DNA of 64,000 nt from Cornus controversa (lineage: Eukaryota > Streptophyta > Magnoliopsida > Cornales > Cornaceae). The translations under genes were made by a program, and so were the position numbers. Positions 45,310 to 57,842 of the stretch are shown here, piece by piece. The stretch is from assembly GCA_026545225.1 (NCBI GenBank), contig CM048845.1:81433033-81497032 (forward strand), written 5' to 3'. Under the pieces are notes generated by a model. It was not told the DNA's origin. It did not search any database and saw only the letters and a program-made list of their open reading frames with translations. Numbering within the stretch: position 1 is the stretch's first letter; each line of letters begins with the position of its first letter.

Positions 45310-46119
45310 TAGGGGTGGTCATTCGAGTTCATGGGTCGTGTTGAGACAGGGGTATTTTGATAAATGGGTCAACCCGAACACAACACGATTACTAATCGTG
45401 TCACATAACTTGAACACGAACACAACATGACCCGACACGACCCGTGTAACCTGTTGTAAGTGGGTCTTTTATTAAAAAGAGTGTTGTTGTGAGGAATTGA
45501 ACCTAAGCTGTGTACAACTTCTAACTATAGTTAAATGCTTCTACCACTAGTCCACCAATGACTTTTGTTTACATATGCACAACAATAATATTTAATCTAC
45601 AATAATGAAAGTTTGAAACATTAATTAAATTACAATAATATTTTTCCCTCATTTTAAATATAACAAACAAACGTTATTAATTATATTAAGTAAGTAATTA
45701 AATCAAAAATACAATTTTCACTATCTTGAAATCAAGTAAAAATATTAATACCACACAAATAATAAAATATTTAGAACAAACATTAAGTATATATCTCATT
45801 AAATTAACATATTTTTTTAATATATATTAATGTTGAAATATTATTGACAAAAAATAAAAGAGTGGTCTAACTTATATTACTTTAACTATTATATGTTATA
45901 CTATATATCTCGGAACAATAAAGAAAACTTAATTTCATAAAACTAGATATTCATGTTAAATGGTTTAAACTCATCAATTATTCTTATTAATTTTTTAGAC
46001 ATTTAACTAATTAATCAGAATTTGAGGAAATATAAGAAAATGGTTTAACTTGTATTACTTATAACTGCTATATTTTATACTATATATCTCGAGACACTAA
46101 AGAACAATTATGTCCATCA

Positions 46120-46162
<43 letters not shown>

Positions 46163-46541
46163 ACCATATATTACCTGCACTCCAATAATCTGATATACAT
46201 CCACATCTCCTTCTCAAAATTAAATAATAAGAAGAAAATAAAATATATTATTCTCTTCAGTAATCATCACTCTTATGGTTAAGTATGACACAATCAAGCC
46301 CACATCGATATAACATAAAATAAATTGATTATCGTGTGAATTTGATAGAGATGAGTTTTTAGTAAATTTTAATGATTTTCTAGAGACCATTTAGCATAAA
46401 TAATTATTCATTTATAAATTTCATGTCCATGTCTTTATTAAAAAAATTATTAGTTATTTTATTATTAAATGAATCAATGAATACTAATAGATTTAAGAAT
46501 GAAATAAATGAACATTTATACTATAAATAACATATTAGAAG

Positions 46542-46588
<47 letters not shown>

Positions 46589-46906
46589 CACGTCAGCACA
46601 AATAGTGTGAAAATATATGTTTACATGTTTTTATTATTCTAAAACAAATTTACAATATTAAACTTTATATTTTTTACATTTTAAAATAAATTAATAAATA
46701 TTAATGTTAAACGGGTTGCACGGGTTAAACGGGTCAATTCAACTTGCATTGACCCTACACGTTAGGGGGTTAAGCGGGTTGAACCCGACACGTTTTTTTC
46801 ATGTCATAATCGTGTCAACCCGTTTACGACCCGAACCCATTTAACCCAAACCCAAATCCGCTAACTTCGTGTCGATTTCGAGTCGTGTTGAATTTTACCA
46901 CCCCTA
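45310..46906. mobile_element. hAT-like element of 1.6 kb with tRNA-like segment
   Basis: Ends TAGGGGTGGTCATTC and (inverted) TAGGGGTGGTAAAATTC. Subterminal regions are rich in gggtcgtgtt / cgggttgaacccg motifs. The flanking 8-mers gcgataga and gcaacaaa match at 5 positions, all differences being transitions, consistent with an aged duplication. The interior is AT-rich and shares order and sequence (inverted) with 14500-15450. No transposase is seen. Confidence 0.65.
45493..45556 (-). other. tRNA-like A and B boxes inside the hAT-like element
   Basis: On the minus strand, GGACTAGTGGTAGAAGC (ending near 45537) and GGTTCAATTCC (about 45503-45493) resemble RNA polymerase III A and B boxes at tRNA-like spacing. 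It does not fold as a functional tRNA by eye. It may be a SINE-derived or tRNA-derived patch. Confidence 0.4.
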
Positions 46907-47699
46907 GCAACAAAGTATGATGATGACAATGAATAACTAAAGGTGGATGAGGAAAAGAGAGAAGATGATGTTTAACAAACAAGTGTTTTTGACCAAATTA
47001 TTTTCTACTGGTCACTAATTCACAATTATTTTGTAAGTTTTGTATGTGACTAATCATCTTTTCTCCACAGTGTAAAACAATTTTTTTTTTAGTCACCAAA
47101 AACTAATTTTCCCATCTGATTTTTTTTTAAATTTTAACAGAATAATTGAACAATTTAGAAAATCTATTTTATTTTATTTTTTACATTGATTATACAAAAG
47201 AACGATTATTTTACAATATTTCAAAAAATAAAGGACAATTCTATTTAAACCTAATAATATAGCCAAGAATCTTAATCAAGGGATTTATATCCCTTGGATG
47301 GATTGGATAAGATCAAAGTCTTGACCTTATCCAATTTAAATATATAAATCTCATGATTAGGATTCTCGGTTAGATTATACAATCCAAAGATATAAATCCC
47401 TTGGTTAGGATTCTCGGTTAGACTATTAGGTCTTAGATACATTATCCAAAAAGAAATAAGGACAAACATTCATGGACGGAAGTACCTATTTTATGTGCCA
47501 ATATTGGGAGATAAACTCCCTAATGTTTTCATTGGGAAAAAAAAAGAAAAAAAAAATCCACTCTGTATATATAATGTTTATTTTGTAAATTGGAAAACGC
47601 TCCATAGGTATAAGAAATGCCTATAACCAAGCTGAGATAAAACGTGTTAGAGTCAGTTTTATTTATTTATTTTCTAAAGAAATTTTAAAGATGAATCAA
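46907..47699. other. AT-rich intergenic DNA
   Basis: No gene. Two direct repeats of a stretch containing 'taaatcccttggttaggattc' lie at about 47280-47420, with an inverted version between them. Confidence 0.45.
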
Positions 47700-49260
47700 A
47701 GACCAAGGTTTTTAGACATTACATCAAGCAGCCAAGATGGCCAAAGATCCCACTATAAATCAGTGGTTATCTGCTTAAGAGCCCATTTGATAAGCATATC
47801 AGCAACCATATTACACTTTTTGAAAGTCCAGTTCAAGTAAAAACGACCATTACAGTTAATCAAATATTCAATATCCTTGAGCACATTCATGAACAACAGA
47901 TCAATTGGATTGAATTGTAGAATAATCTAACAATCATAATCGATATCCACTCCTATTTACCCAATGGATTCAAACCTTCTTTGAGAACAAAAGCTTTCCC
48001 TAATTTTGCATTAGAAACAGAGGAAAATAAGAAAGAAGTAACATGGATAGGTTGACCTTCATAATTCCTTAGCACTAAACCCTTGCCGTATTGGTTGACA
48101 AATAGAAAGATGCATGCACATTAAGCTTTGTTCTTCAAATCATAGGAGCTTTCCATACACTATAGGAAGAATCGATAGGAACAAAGTGACGATCTCTAAC
48201 TAGGGGTGACCACGGATCGGATTATGCATAATCCTAATCCGATCCGCAAATTACGGATTGGAGAAAATTTAATCCGATCCGATCCGTGGCAATCCACCAA
48301 TCCGATCCGATCCGATCCGTGATTGAACGGATCGGATCGGATCGGATCGGATTGACGGATTAGACTAGTACTCCTATTTGATTTTTTTTTCTACTTCAAA
48401 AATTCTAAAAAAGAAATTAACCAACAAACACAACATTTTTAAATGAACACAATTGTTAAATAAACAAATATAATATATATTGAGTTTTTAGGTTTATCCA
48501 TGTAAGTATGTAGCATATTATATTATTATACATATAATTACTAATTATATATATAAATATATTACCACGGATCAGATCGGATTTCTGACCCTCCAATCCA
48601 TAATCCGATCCGTGGCTAACGGATTTTAATTTTTTAATCCGCCACTAATCCATTAGTTAACGGATCGAATTGAAGGATTCGCGAATTTTTTGTGCACCCC
48701 TATCTCTAACCATGGGAGCCACAACTTTCCAAAACTACTAAAAAAAAGTAAACAACCAAATAGCTCCATTATATTACCAATTATTTCTCCATATTCGTAT
48801 TTGCTAACAAGTAATGGAAAAAAAACTAAATAATATTTTTTGATCCGGGACATCTTTCCAAAAAATCAAGATCACCTCCTGTAGCACGGGATCCTGTGTT
48901 GTTTACGCAAAAATTTTACATCGGTTACGCACACAATACATCAATTACACAACATACAATGTAAAATTATTGCATAAGCATCTAGTTATTGTATAAAATA
49001 ATGTGAAATTGTTGCATAACTAATATAAAATTATTAGAGGGCAATCTTGGAGAATTCCAATAATGGACTGAGTTTCCAAATCACTTGGACTACAGGACAT
49101 TCAAATAACAGGTGGCATATAAATTCATTAGCCAAATCACATAAACCACACTTAGCATCACCTACCATCCCTCTTTGTTTAAGATTTTATAGACAAGACA
49201 CCCTTTTAAGAGAGCATTGCAAGAGAAAAAAATTATTTTTTCCTCGTACATTATATAGTT
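47700..49260 (-). pseudogene. LINE-type fragment: zinc-binding and RNase H-like ends, interrupted
   Basis: On the minus strand, 49230-49045 reads GMVGDAKCGLCDLANEFICH and on to VIWKLSPLLEFS, matching the reverse-transcriptase zinc-binding region (zf-RVT) found in plant LINE ORF2 and related genes. Further along, about 48190-47700 reads in pieces like an RNase H domain (LRNYEGQPIHVTSF; SNAKLGKAFVLKEGLNP; later CNMVADMLIKWALKQ) with frame changes and in-frame stops, for example within NPLGK*EWISI. The 5' part and the polymerase core are absent. A hAT MITE (48201-48702) lies between the two parts, and 48890-49040 is a further unrelated AT-rich insertion. Confidence 0.6.
48201..48702. mobile_element. 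hAT MITE, 502 bp, with CCGATC repeats
   Basis: Ends TAGGGGTGACC and (inverted) TAGGGGTGCAC flanked by a perfect 8-bp duplication, tctctaac (48193-48200 and 48703-48710). Both sub-ends contain short tandem runs of gatcgg/ccgatc (for example 48298-48350). Inserted into the LINE-type fragment. Confidence 0.88.
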
Positions 49261-49974
49261 GGTGAGTTTTATTTATTCATTTATTTTTGCTACTAATGAG
49301 TCACATTTTAATGTGGAGTAATTGAAGTTTTAACCAATACAGCATATTCAAATTGTTAGAACAAAACTATTGTAATAGTTAAAGTCTCTCTCATGTGCAG
49401 AAGATCATGAAGGTCACTTAAAGTCTCTTTCACGTGCAAACAAAAGATCATGAGAGTCGCTCGTCGATCCTTAGGAACATCTTGGCTGGCCCATTGGGCT
49501 GTAAAAATGGACCTTTGGCCTATCAGCCCGGTTGATTAATGGCCCATAATTTTTTTTTTTTGGGTGGACCCGGCTTGGGCAACCCATGGTTTTCTTTTTC
49601 TCTTCTCTTTTTTTTTTTAGGTAGACCCAGCTTTGGCCGGATCCAGGATGTGACGCAGCCTCCTTGGCCAGATCGAGGATGTGACCCAGGTCGCTTCCTG
49701 GATCCGGCTTAGGCCAGATCTTCAAGGACTCAGCCTTGGGCCGGGCTCCTCTTGGGCCCGCCCCTTGGTCGGGCCAATTTCTTCTTGGGCTCAGCTTTTG
49801 TCCAGTTTTTTCTTGGGCCTGCCTTGACCGAGCTCATCTTAGGCCGATCAGTTTCTTCTTGAGCCTGTCTCTTGGTCGGGTCAGTTTCTTCTTGGGCCCG
49901 GCCACTTGGTCGAGCCGATTTCTTCTTGGTTGGTATCTAAACCCAATTTATATATATAAAATGATTGTTGCTAT

Positions 49975-50035
49975 GAAGAATTGAACCTTAACTAATAAAC
50001 TCTAATGGTCTCACCCTAACCATTATGCCAATAAC
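49975..50035 (-). other. tRNA-like A and B box pair
   Basis: On the minus strand, TGGCATAATGGTTAGGG (about 50030-50014) and GGTTCAATTCTTC (about 49987-49975) resemble polymerase III A and B boxes. No acceptor stem can be drawn. Similar to the patch at 45493-45556. Confidence 0.35.
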
Positions 50036-50129
50036 TCACTTGGTTAAGAAATTTTAATTAATAAATTTCATAGCACAATTTTTGATAAAGCAATGTGACA
50101 ACCTTTGCGGGACTTATCCGCCAATTACT

Positions 50130-50640
50130 AAAATTTCTTTTAACGGGTTGTGTCCCCGTAGGGTCGATTGATAATGTTCTCGAGATTAATTATCCCGTCT
50201 TTTTCATTAAAGGCCATTTGAAAATATGTGTCCTCGTAGGATTGTGCCCTCGTAGGGCTATTTGGCAATGTTTTCAGAATTAATTCATTTCATATTTTTC
50301 ATTAAAGGCCCTCTGTAGAGGTGTGTCCCCGTAGGGCTATGCCCTTGTAGAGTCGTGCCCTCGTAGGGCTATTTGACAATGTTCTCAAAATTAATTCATC
50401 CTGCCTTTTTCATTAAAGGCCCTCTGTAAAGGTGTGTCCCCGTAGGGCTGTGCCCTTGTAGGGTTGTGCCCTCATAAGGCTGTTTGACAATGTTTTCAGA
50501 ATTAATTCATCCCATTTTTTTCATTAAAGGTCATTTGCAGAGGTGTGTCCCCGTAGGACTATGCCCTCGTAGGGTTGTGCCCTCGTAAGGTTGTGTCCCC
50601 GTAGGGTCGTGCCCTCATAGGGCTATTTGTTCACTCTTTA
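50130..50640. repeat. Diverged tandem array in the older Tat relic
   Basis: Repeats of gtgtccccgtagggctatgcc-like text with 'attaattcatccc' spacers, period roughly 95-125 bp, four to five units of uneven length. Homologous in motif to the 92-bp array at 36706-37109. Confidence 0.8.
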
Positions 50641-50848
50641 TTTTAGTTATAATAACATATTTTGAAACAAAAAGGCCTGTTACTGATATTTTAGTAACAA
50701 ATAGAGAATTATTCGAGAAAAGCCTTAGAGATATCGTCCTAAGGCTTGATATTAAACTGAGTTTTAGCTGAAACCATTAAAGTAGATGCAACTTTTAAAA
50801 GAAATTTTTACTGGTGGCACTTCCTCAGATGCTTAGCATTTCAAAGAT

Positions 50849-51376
50849 GGGCCAACTGCCTCCCTTCTAATATCTCTAGTCAATATGCCCCATGTCGCCT
50901 CTAAGTCCATCGAAGATAATTCTGGTTTCCCCTACTAGAGGATTTCTTTGAGTGTTGTCATCTTTACCATCCCCATCCCATGGGCGGTTCCATGTTTCCC
51001 TCTCATCTCCGGCCTCAAATATTTGTAGTTGACCCCTACGAATCTGCCTTTCTAAGTCTATGCACTCATCTGTATCGTGCACATGGTCACGATGGAACCT
51101 GCAATACTTGTTGGGCCAACTGCCTCCCTTCTAATGTCTCTAGTCAATATGCCCCCTGTCGCCTCTAAGTCCATCGAAGATAATTCTGGATTCCCTTATT
51201 AGAGGATTTCTTCGAGTGTTGTCATATTTACCATCTCCATCCCATGGGCGGTTCCGTGTTCCCCTCTTATCTCCGACTATAAATATTTGTAGTTAACCCC
51301 TACGAATCTACCTTTTCAAGTCTATGCACTCATCTGTATCGTGCTCATGATCGCGATAGAACCTGCAATACTTGTT
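50849..51376 (-). repeat. 264-bp tandem duplication in the older Tat relic
   Basis: The segment starting gggccaactgcctcccttct at 50849 recurs at 51113 with modest divergence. Both copies end with the gag zinc-region text 'gaacctgcaatacttgtt'. Confidence 0.85.
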
Positions 51377-52893
51377 CCAGAATCCCTTGAATAGATCAAT
51401 TCTTAGTTTTGGGGTTATGCCACAGCCGGGTCATCTTAGATATAAAGGAGGATTTGGCTTATTGTCGTGTTTAAGGGGGTAAAGGTGTTGAATTCCTTAT
51501 CACGATGCGATACTTTATCAGTCTGCTCCCATGACATTCTGTCATACTTGGGGTCTCTATCTTTCCCACTGGAATGTCCCCCCTTTTCCTGTCTGTCTTT
51601 TTCGTGTCAAGGGCATCCTCTGCGTCCATGTACTTTTGGGCCTTCATGAGTAGCTCAGATATGCTTTTTGGAGGGTGCTTGAAAATTGAGTACAAGAACT
51701 TTGAAGGCAATAGTCCCCCTATGAATGCGGTAACTACCACCTTGTCATCCAGAGCATCGACTTGCAACAACTCCCTGTTAATGTAGTCTCGCAATGACCC
51801 TCCTTTAGTCTGTCTTACATTTAGAAGATAGGTGGCGGGCTTTTTATACTTTCGGACTGCAATAAAAATTTTTACGAACAATTGGCTCAGTTCTTTGAAG
51901 AAACGTATAGATGTCGACTTCAGGTTATTAAACCATGACTGGGCAGAATCTTTCAATGTAGTAGGAAATGCTCTACAAAGGATTTCATCCGGTACTCCTT
52001 GGAGGTGCATCAGAGCCTTATAGGCCTCCAAATGATATAGCGGGTCATTGGTCTCATCAAAGCTTTCAATGATAGGTATCTTGAACTTATTAGGTAGAGG
52101 ATAGTTCATTACCCCTACGGAGAAATAGAGGTTGGTTTGCTAAACTAGATCCTTTACTATAACAGGGCATTTCCCCTTTCATGGCGTGAGCCATGCTCTC
52201 TATCTTAGCTCTGAGATTCTGCATATCTATATCATAATAGGCAGCCTCCCCTGGATACCCTGAGTTTCCATGAGTACGGGTCCTAAACCCCGATTCCCCT
52301 TGGGCACGATCTCTCTCTGGCAGGACTAGGTGAATTGGATTTATCCCTTCTCGATCGCTTCTCACTTGGCTCTGGGTCGCATCATCTATTGGAACTCTAC
52401 TGTCTCGCCTTGTGTCATCCCCTTCTAGATCAACCGGCCTGAGGTGGCTTCGTGATGGCACTGGTGCCACAGGAGGAAGGCACTGGTGGATTGTCGCACT
52501 TTGCTGGAGTACCCGGGCTAGACTCTGATTCAAGTTCTGAACCTGGTATTCCAATGCTGCGACTCGTTCCTGATCATTTAGGATTCTGGGGCCAGGGGGT
52601 TGCATGCTTCCTTCTCTTGCTGTCGGCAAGTTGTGATCAGTAGGATTTGGGATGACAGGCAGATTGTGGCCAGCAGGGGGTCCTGTCTGGCTGGAGGATT
52701 GTGACCTGCAGGAAACCCTGTCCGGCTAGAGGATTGTGACTAGCAGGGGGATCCTGTCTGGCTAAAGGATTGTGACTGATAGGAAGATTCTGTCCGGCTG
52801 TAATCTCTAGCCCAGATCGTAGGTGCATCATGCTTCATATATGATTTGTGTAGAACAATCAAGTTTGTGATCATTCCCATAGACGACACCAAC

Positions 52894-53238
52894 CGATAAA
52901 GCATAAATTCATCTTGAACTGGTCAAATGTCAACCTGTAAAAAGACAAAAGTAGATGAGTCGGAAAAACACCGGCGTGGTGCCGACCGACTGTACTCCAA
53001 CGCTCAAGTCAAATATTGGAAAGGTTTGTTAAAGCTAGAAAGACATTTTAGAGGGTATTAATTGCATACCTTAGTCTATGGACACATGGGAATGTGTTCT
53101 AATAGAAAACCAGCTTTTTAGTTTTCCAGACTTATCTAGAGATAGAAAAGTTTTAATTAAAGCATACCTCTTGTCCACGTCACCTTGCTCTCAACTTCCA
53201 CATCACACGTTTCACAATTGGAGTCAAATACTCTATCA
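52894..53238 (-). repeat. LTR of the older Tat relic
   Basis: About 345 bp, aligned along its length with the 349-bp LTR of the young element (shared 'caacctgtaaaa', 'gcataccttagtc'-like and final 'ctctatca' text) but strongly diverged. Confidence 0.75.
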
Positions 53239-54115
53239 AGACTCATTTTGTCGATCTAATTATTTGATCTAATGTGCATCTCATATACTTATATATACAC
53301 GTATTGTATAAAATCAAAAATGTAATATAAATATTTTAAGGGAGGTGTATTCACATTTCTACGTTTGCACTCCCATCTTAAATAGAATGATACTTCTAAT
53401 CCTAACTTTACATTTGAATGTTTATTTTTTATTTTTTCAACTTACACAACACAACCACCTCTTTATCTCCCATTTTTAATGTTTTCGGTTTCTTTTGACA
53501 AAATAAAAAAAAATTCTCCCTTTTGACAAAATTCCAAAAAAACATTATCTATGTTGAATAAATTAGCTCTTTTTATAGGACTAATAAAAAAAAGTATTTA
53601 AAAGAAGTTATTTATGTTAAATAAATTATCTCATTTGACTGTAATCGAAAAAAAGGAACCAAAAAAAGTCATCTCTACTAGATAAATTATTTCTTTTTCT
53701 CATGACAGAAAAAAAGTACATTGTGCAATAAAAAAAAGGGACCAAAAAAAAAGTTTATCTTAATTATCTCTTTTGACATGACCCCAGAAAAAGTACCCAA
53801 AAAAAGTTGTATGTTGAATAAATTATCTCCTTTGACCAAAAAACAAATATAATATGCAAAAAATAAAATAAAAAAAGTAACCCAATTTTTTTATCTCTTT
53901 TGACGGGTAAAAAAAAAAACACAAAAAAAAGTTATTTATGTTGAATAAATTATCTCTTTTGATAGGAACAAGACAAAAAAAAAATACTAAAGAAAGTAAA
54001 GAGAATAAAAAGAGTCAAAGTTTATAACATAAATGGTAGTTGTGGTATTATAAAATAAGATATATGAATTAATGAGTTTATGACGTTTATTGTCATTTTT
54101 TTAAAAGAAAAAGAC
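53239..54115. repeat. AT-rich spacer with degenerate tandem repeats
   Basis: From about 53540 to 53975 variants of 'ttatgttgaataaattatct' plus 'cttttgac' and an A-rich spacer recur about eight times with a period near 55-70 bp. No gene. Confidence 0.6.
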
Positions 54116-54945
54116 TATGGATGTAAACGAGCCGAGTCGTTCACGAACAGTTCGGGCTTGGTTCGTTAAGAAATAAACGAACCAAGCTCAAACGAGATTA
54201 TGAAGCTCAATTTGTAAACGAGCCGAGTCTGAATAACACTAGACTCGATTCGTTTGTTCGTGAACATGATACGAACGGAGCTGGATAATAGGTTCACGAA
54301 CAAGAATGATTATAAAACACAAACACTGACACACACACACATATATATCTATATATATATAACTTTAGCCCAGCCCAACCAAATCAATAAAATGCGTTAC
54401 CAAACTTTTTAAAAATAAAATGGACCAAGTTCAAGAGAATTAACATATTTCAAACCTAAGCCCATGTTCTGAAAGCCCATCTATATATATTCTTTAACTA
54501 CTCAATTACTCTCAACCCTAGCCGCTCGGTCAGGACTCCTCTCTCTGCATCCTAAGTCCCAACTGACGACCGCCGATCTGTATTTTGTGTTTGCTCTCTC
54601 TCTCTCTCTCTCGTGGCATGGGAGGATGGTGACGATGGCTTTGTCGAGATCGGAGCAGTGGCTTTGACGAGATCGGTGATTTTCCAGGTATTTGTACTTT
54701 TTATAATTTTGTATGAAATTTCTTTTGATGGAAATTTAGTTTTAGACAGATATGTGCATTGTGCAAATGCGTGTGTGTAATATGTGTATGATAGATCTGT
54801 GCATGTGTGTAATATGGAGCTTGAAAAGCTGGTGAACCTGACCAAGCCGAGCTCGAACACTTGAGGTTGGAGCTCGAACACCCTCCTTCACTGCCGAGCC
54901 GAGCTCAAACATGCCACTACTCGGTTCGGCTCGATAATGATATAT
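54116..54945. mobile_element. Possible hAT-like relic with GAGCCGAGC motifs
   Basis: Sub-end motifs gtaaacgagccgagtcg (54123) and gccgagctcgaacac (54846) face each other, and the start TATGGATGTAAACG resembles hAT-type ends. No target duplication was found. The interior contains a CT microsatellite near 54594-54612. Confidence 0.35.
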
Positions 54946-55259
54946 ATAATATACATATATTTTTTATGTTTTTCTTTAATAAAAAGTATGATAATGTATG
55001 TAATAAATAATATAAGTTGAAATCTTATTATTCAAGAAAAAAAAAAATTTTTTTACACTAAATTCACACCATTGAATAATTGCATAAAACTTATGTTCAC
55101 TTCGGAGTGTATTAGTAATTGTGACTTTACCTCTCGATTAATTGAGAGGTTTTTCTGCAAAAAAAAAAAAAATCGTGAGGAGGATTTTTTGCAATAATTG
55201 AATTTATAAACTCTACAACAAATGTGTGCGTGTGTATATATATAATTGTGTGTATAATC

Positions 55260-55369
55260 AAGGTGAGAAGAAGAGAATAGGGCAGAGAAAGTTCCATCGT
55301 GGGTTTGTACCTTCATAACACATCGATCGTATCACTCGTCCCTCCTCTTGCGATCTAATAGCTTTTAAG
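55260..55369 (+). other. Probable 5' untranslated exon of TFB5
   Basis: A stretch ending in gcttttaag before a GTATGT donor at 55370. The next acceptor (tatgtttcag) ends at 55948, 29 bp before the TFB5 start codon. The upstream limit is a guess. Confidence 0.45.
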
Positions 55370-55977
55370 GTATGTCTATTTGATCACTCCTAATACTATG
55401 TTCTCGGTTGCTTCATCTGATTGCCTAGAAAGTGTTGGAAACGAAACCAATTAAAGTTTGGAATCTTAAATTTTTCATTACTTCGGACCCAAATATGAAC
55501 AGTTAACATAACAATCGTTTCCTTATTTTCCCACCTGCCAAACGGAAGATATTTTATTTTCTGCTGTTCTAGTTTCTTATTAGGATACCTTCTCAATTTA
55601 TCTCCAGCATATTTTGAATTGACTGATCTCTCGTCAGTGAGAAGAGGATGGTTTGCTATGAGATTTTGAATACTATTATATTACTTTATTGATTCCCTTG
55701 TAATGTTGAACTTGAAAATTAGGATTGGTGAAATTGATAAAATTGAGTTATTGTGGATGTTGGCAAAGCAGGGAACTACAGTTTGAAACATGAACTCTTG
55801 AGGCTTGTGGAATGTTACCCTTTCCCCCTTCAATTTGGCTTTCTGCATGCTGGGTTTCATATTAAATTGGTTGTGAAGTAGATTGAAATGTTAATAAATT
55901 ATTTTTAGCAGAATATAACATGATTCTTCTCATTGATTTATGTTTCAGTTCAAAGTTTCTAAAATTGCTGCTAGATC

Positions 55978-56971
55978 ATGGTAAACGCTATCAAGGGACT
56001 GTTCATTTCTTGGTAAGTTTTAATTTTAAGCATTACATTTATGTTTAGTGCTTATTGATTGGGTATGTTTCTTCAATGTTAGTGAATCACTTCTTGTGTT
56101 TTGGGGAAGTGCTGCAATAGGTATGATTTGAGAAATCCCAGCAACTGCTATTGGTTCTTTTCCTTGAACTCTTCTTTTTCTTTTTTAAACGTGAAGTTGT
56201 GGAAGATAAAATTAATGAACAATTAAAAAACATAAGAAGGAATTTGCCGAAGAGCAATCTGTTAAAATCATAAAAAGTCAATACTCATCAAAAAATAAAT
56301 AAATTATCAAAATATTTTATAGCCTTGGGTTTTAACAGTTGGAATTGATTTTATTTTTTATTGTGTCTCCATGTATGTTTGTTTGTATGAGCATGCATAC
56401 TTGTGTCTTGGATGGCTGGTAAAATCATCCATTAATATGTTTCAAGTTAGAAACATGATCTTTTATTTGTTGGGCAATCAGAATCATGATCTACTATGTG
56501 CTCACACGCCATGATCATCCTCATGAAGCATCTCGTGTGACTGACCTAACTGTCCTAAATATTGTATGATTGATAGACTGAGTTGCCTCGCTGCACATAT
56601 ACGTTTTATTGCATTTTATGTAATTATTAATGCATGAATGACTGCCAATCCAATGACCAATTGGTACCAATGGAGTTTCATGGGTTTCATGCCCGTGTTA
56701 TAGTTTTCTCTATTCTTATGGCATTTATTTTTACTATTCTTTCCAACGATCCCCTCTTTGTTACTTTGACCATCTGCTCATGCCTTCTTGCAGTGACATA
56801 CCCATGGCACAGTTCATCATCAACATGAATGCTTCGCTGCCTACATCACAGAAGTTCATAATACATGTCTTGGATGATACTCACCTTTTTGTGCAACCCC
56901 ATGTGTCTGAAATGATAAGAAGTGCCATTTCAGAGTGGAGAGACCAGAATTCTTATGAGAAGCCCGCTTGA
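55978..56971 (+). CDS. TFB5: TFB5, small subunit of TFIIH (TTDA/GTF2H5 type)
   Basis: Smallest core subunit of the general transcription and DNA-repair factor TFIIH in the nucleus; in other eukaryotes it pairs with the p52 subunit (Tfb2) and supports nucleotide-excision repair. Two exons, 55978-56012 and 56794-56971, join in phase to 70 residues, near the family length of about 70-72. The N-terminus MVNAIKGLFISC, then DIPMAQFIINMN, FIIHVLDDTHLFVQPHV and the end FRDQNSYEKP-like WRDQNSYEKPA match the plant family from memory. The 12-residue first exon is too short to be found by frame length alone; it is fixed by its splice sites (TTG|GTAAGT, TGCAG|TGAC) and by the match of the split Cys codon. 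No disabling change is seen. Confidence 0.94.
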
Positions 56972-57842
56972 TATAGTTCTTTCGAGATTCCCTCCTTCAT
57001 ATGCTAAAGATGACTATGCCTCAGAAGCAAGTAGCTCTCACCAAGCTATATGTCATACCTTTACTTTTTCCAGCTTCTTGTTGCTCTTTTTCATTGTACA
57101 AGTCACAAATTACAATTTTACTTGTTGAGCAAGTTGCTACTTGTTAAAAGTGACAGGAATTTCCCCACATTTTTCAATCCAAATAACTTCTGATGAGGGA
57201 AATTTCAGTCTGTAATTGAAGCATGATTTTGATGGAATTTTATGAAGTGTTTCTTTTACCATTGTTGCATTGAGTGAGTGTTTCGGGTTGGCAGCACGTG
57301 GCGGGTATGAGATGCTAGTAATTGTAAGATGGGGGATGGGGGTGATGAGCAAGAAAATGTTAAATAGTACACAGATTTTCCCTCCATTGTCATGGTCTCC
57401 AAACACGAGCATTCTCTCCCATCAAATACACATTAAGGTGGGTGAATTCTGAAAAATTCATTTCCAGAAGATCTGTGTTCTAAGAAATGCATCAACTGAA
57501 CATACATTGGCTCCGTTTAAGTTATGTATCATCTCGTCTTCTGATGTGGCTAGATTATCTTTAGGCATGTCAATGCCTTGTATAAAACTACTTAACCCTT
57601 TATAAATACGTTTAATGTGAATGAGTTATAACTTGGCTAGTAAGTATTTGGGTAAGAGGTTGAGAGTTTAAGCCAGCAAAGGTAGGCTTGTGCTTGTTAT
57701 ATACATACATAGCACATATGAGGGGTGGATTCGTTCCCTCATCCACATCCCCTCGAAGTTTGTTTTTCTGAAGTTCCCTCTCAAGTCTTGAGCCATTTCT
57801 CATTTTTTATTATAAGACATTCACTGAATTATTGAGTTGTGG

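Larger units (their letters stand above)
49470..53238 (-). mobile_element. Older Tat-lineage gypsy relic (fossil), partial
   Basis: Related to the element at 33622-43326 but clearly older and broken. Parts seen on the minus strand: one LTR (about 52894-53238), a primer-binding-site region, gag (about 52830-51471, two open stretches similar to the young element's gag), the zinc-binding/protease-proximal region, a tandem array of the 3' region (50130-50640) and GC-rich low-complexity DNA (49600-49930). Most of pol and the second LTR are not seen. A 264-bp tandem duplication is also present. Breaks are numerous. Confidence 0.78.
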
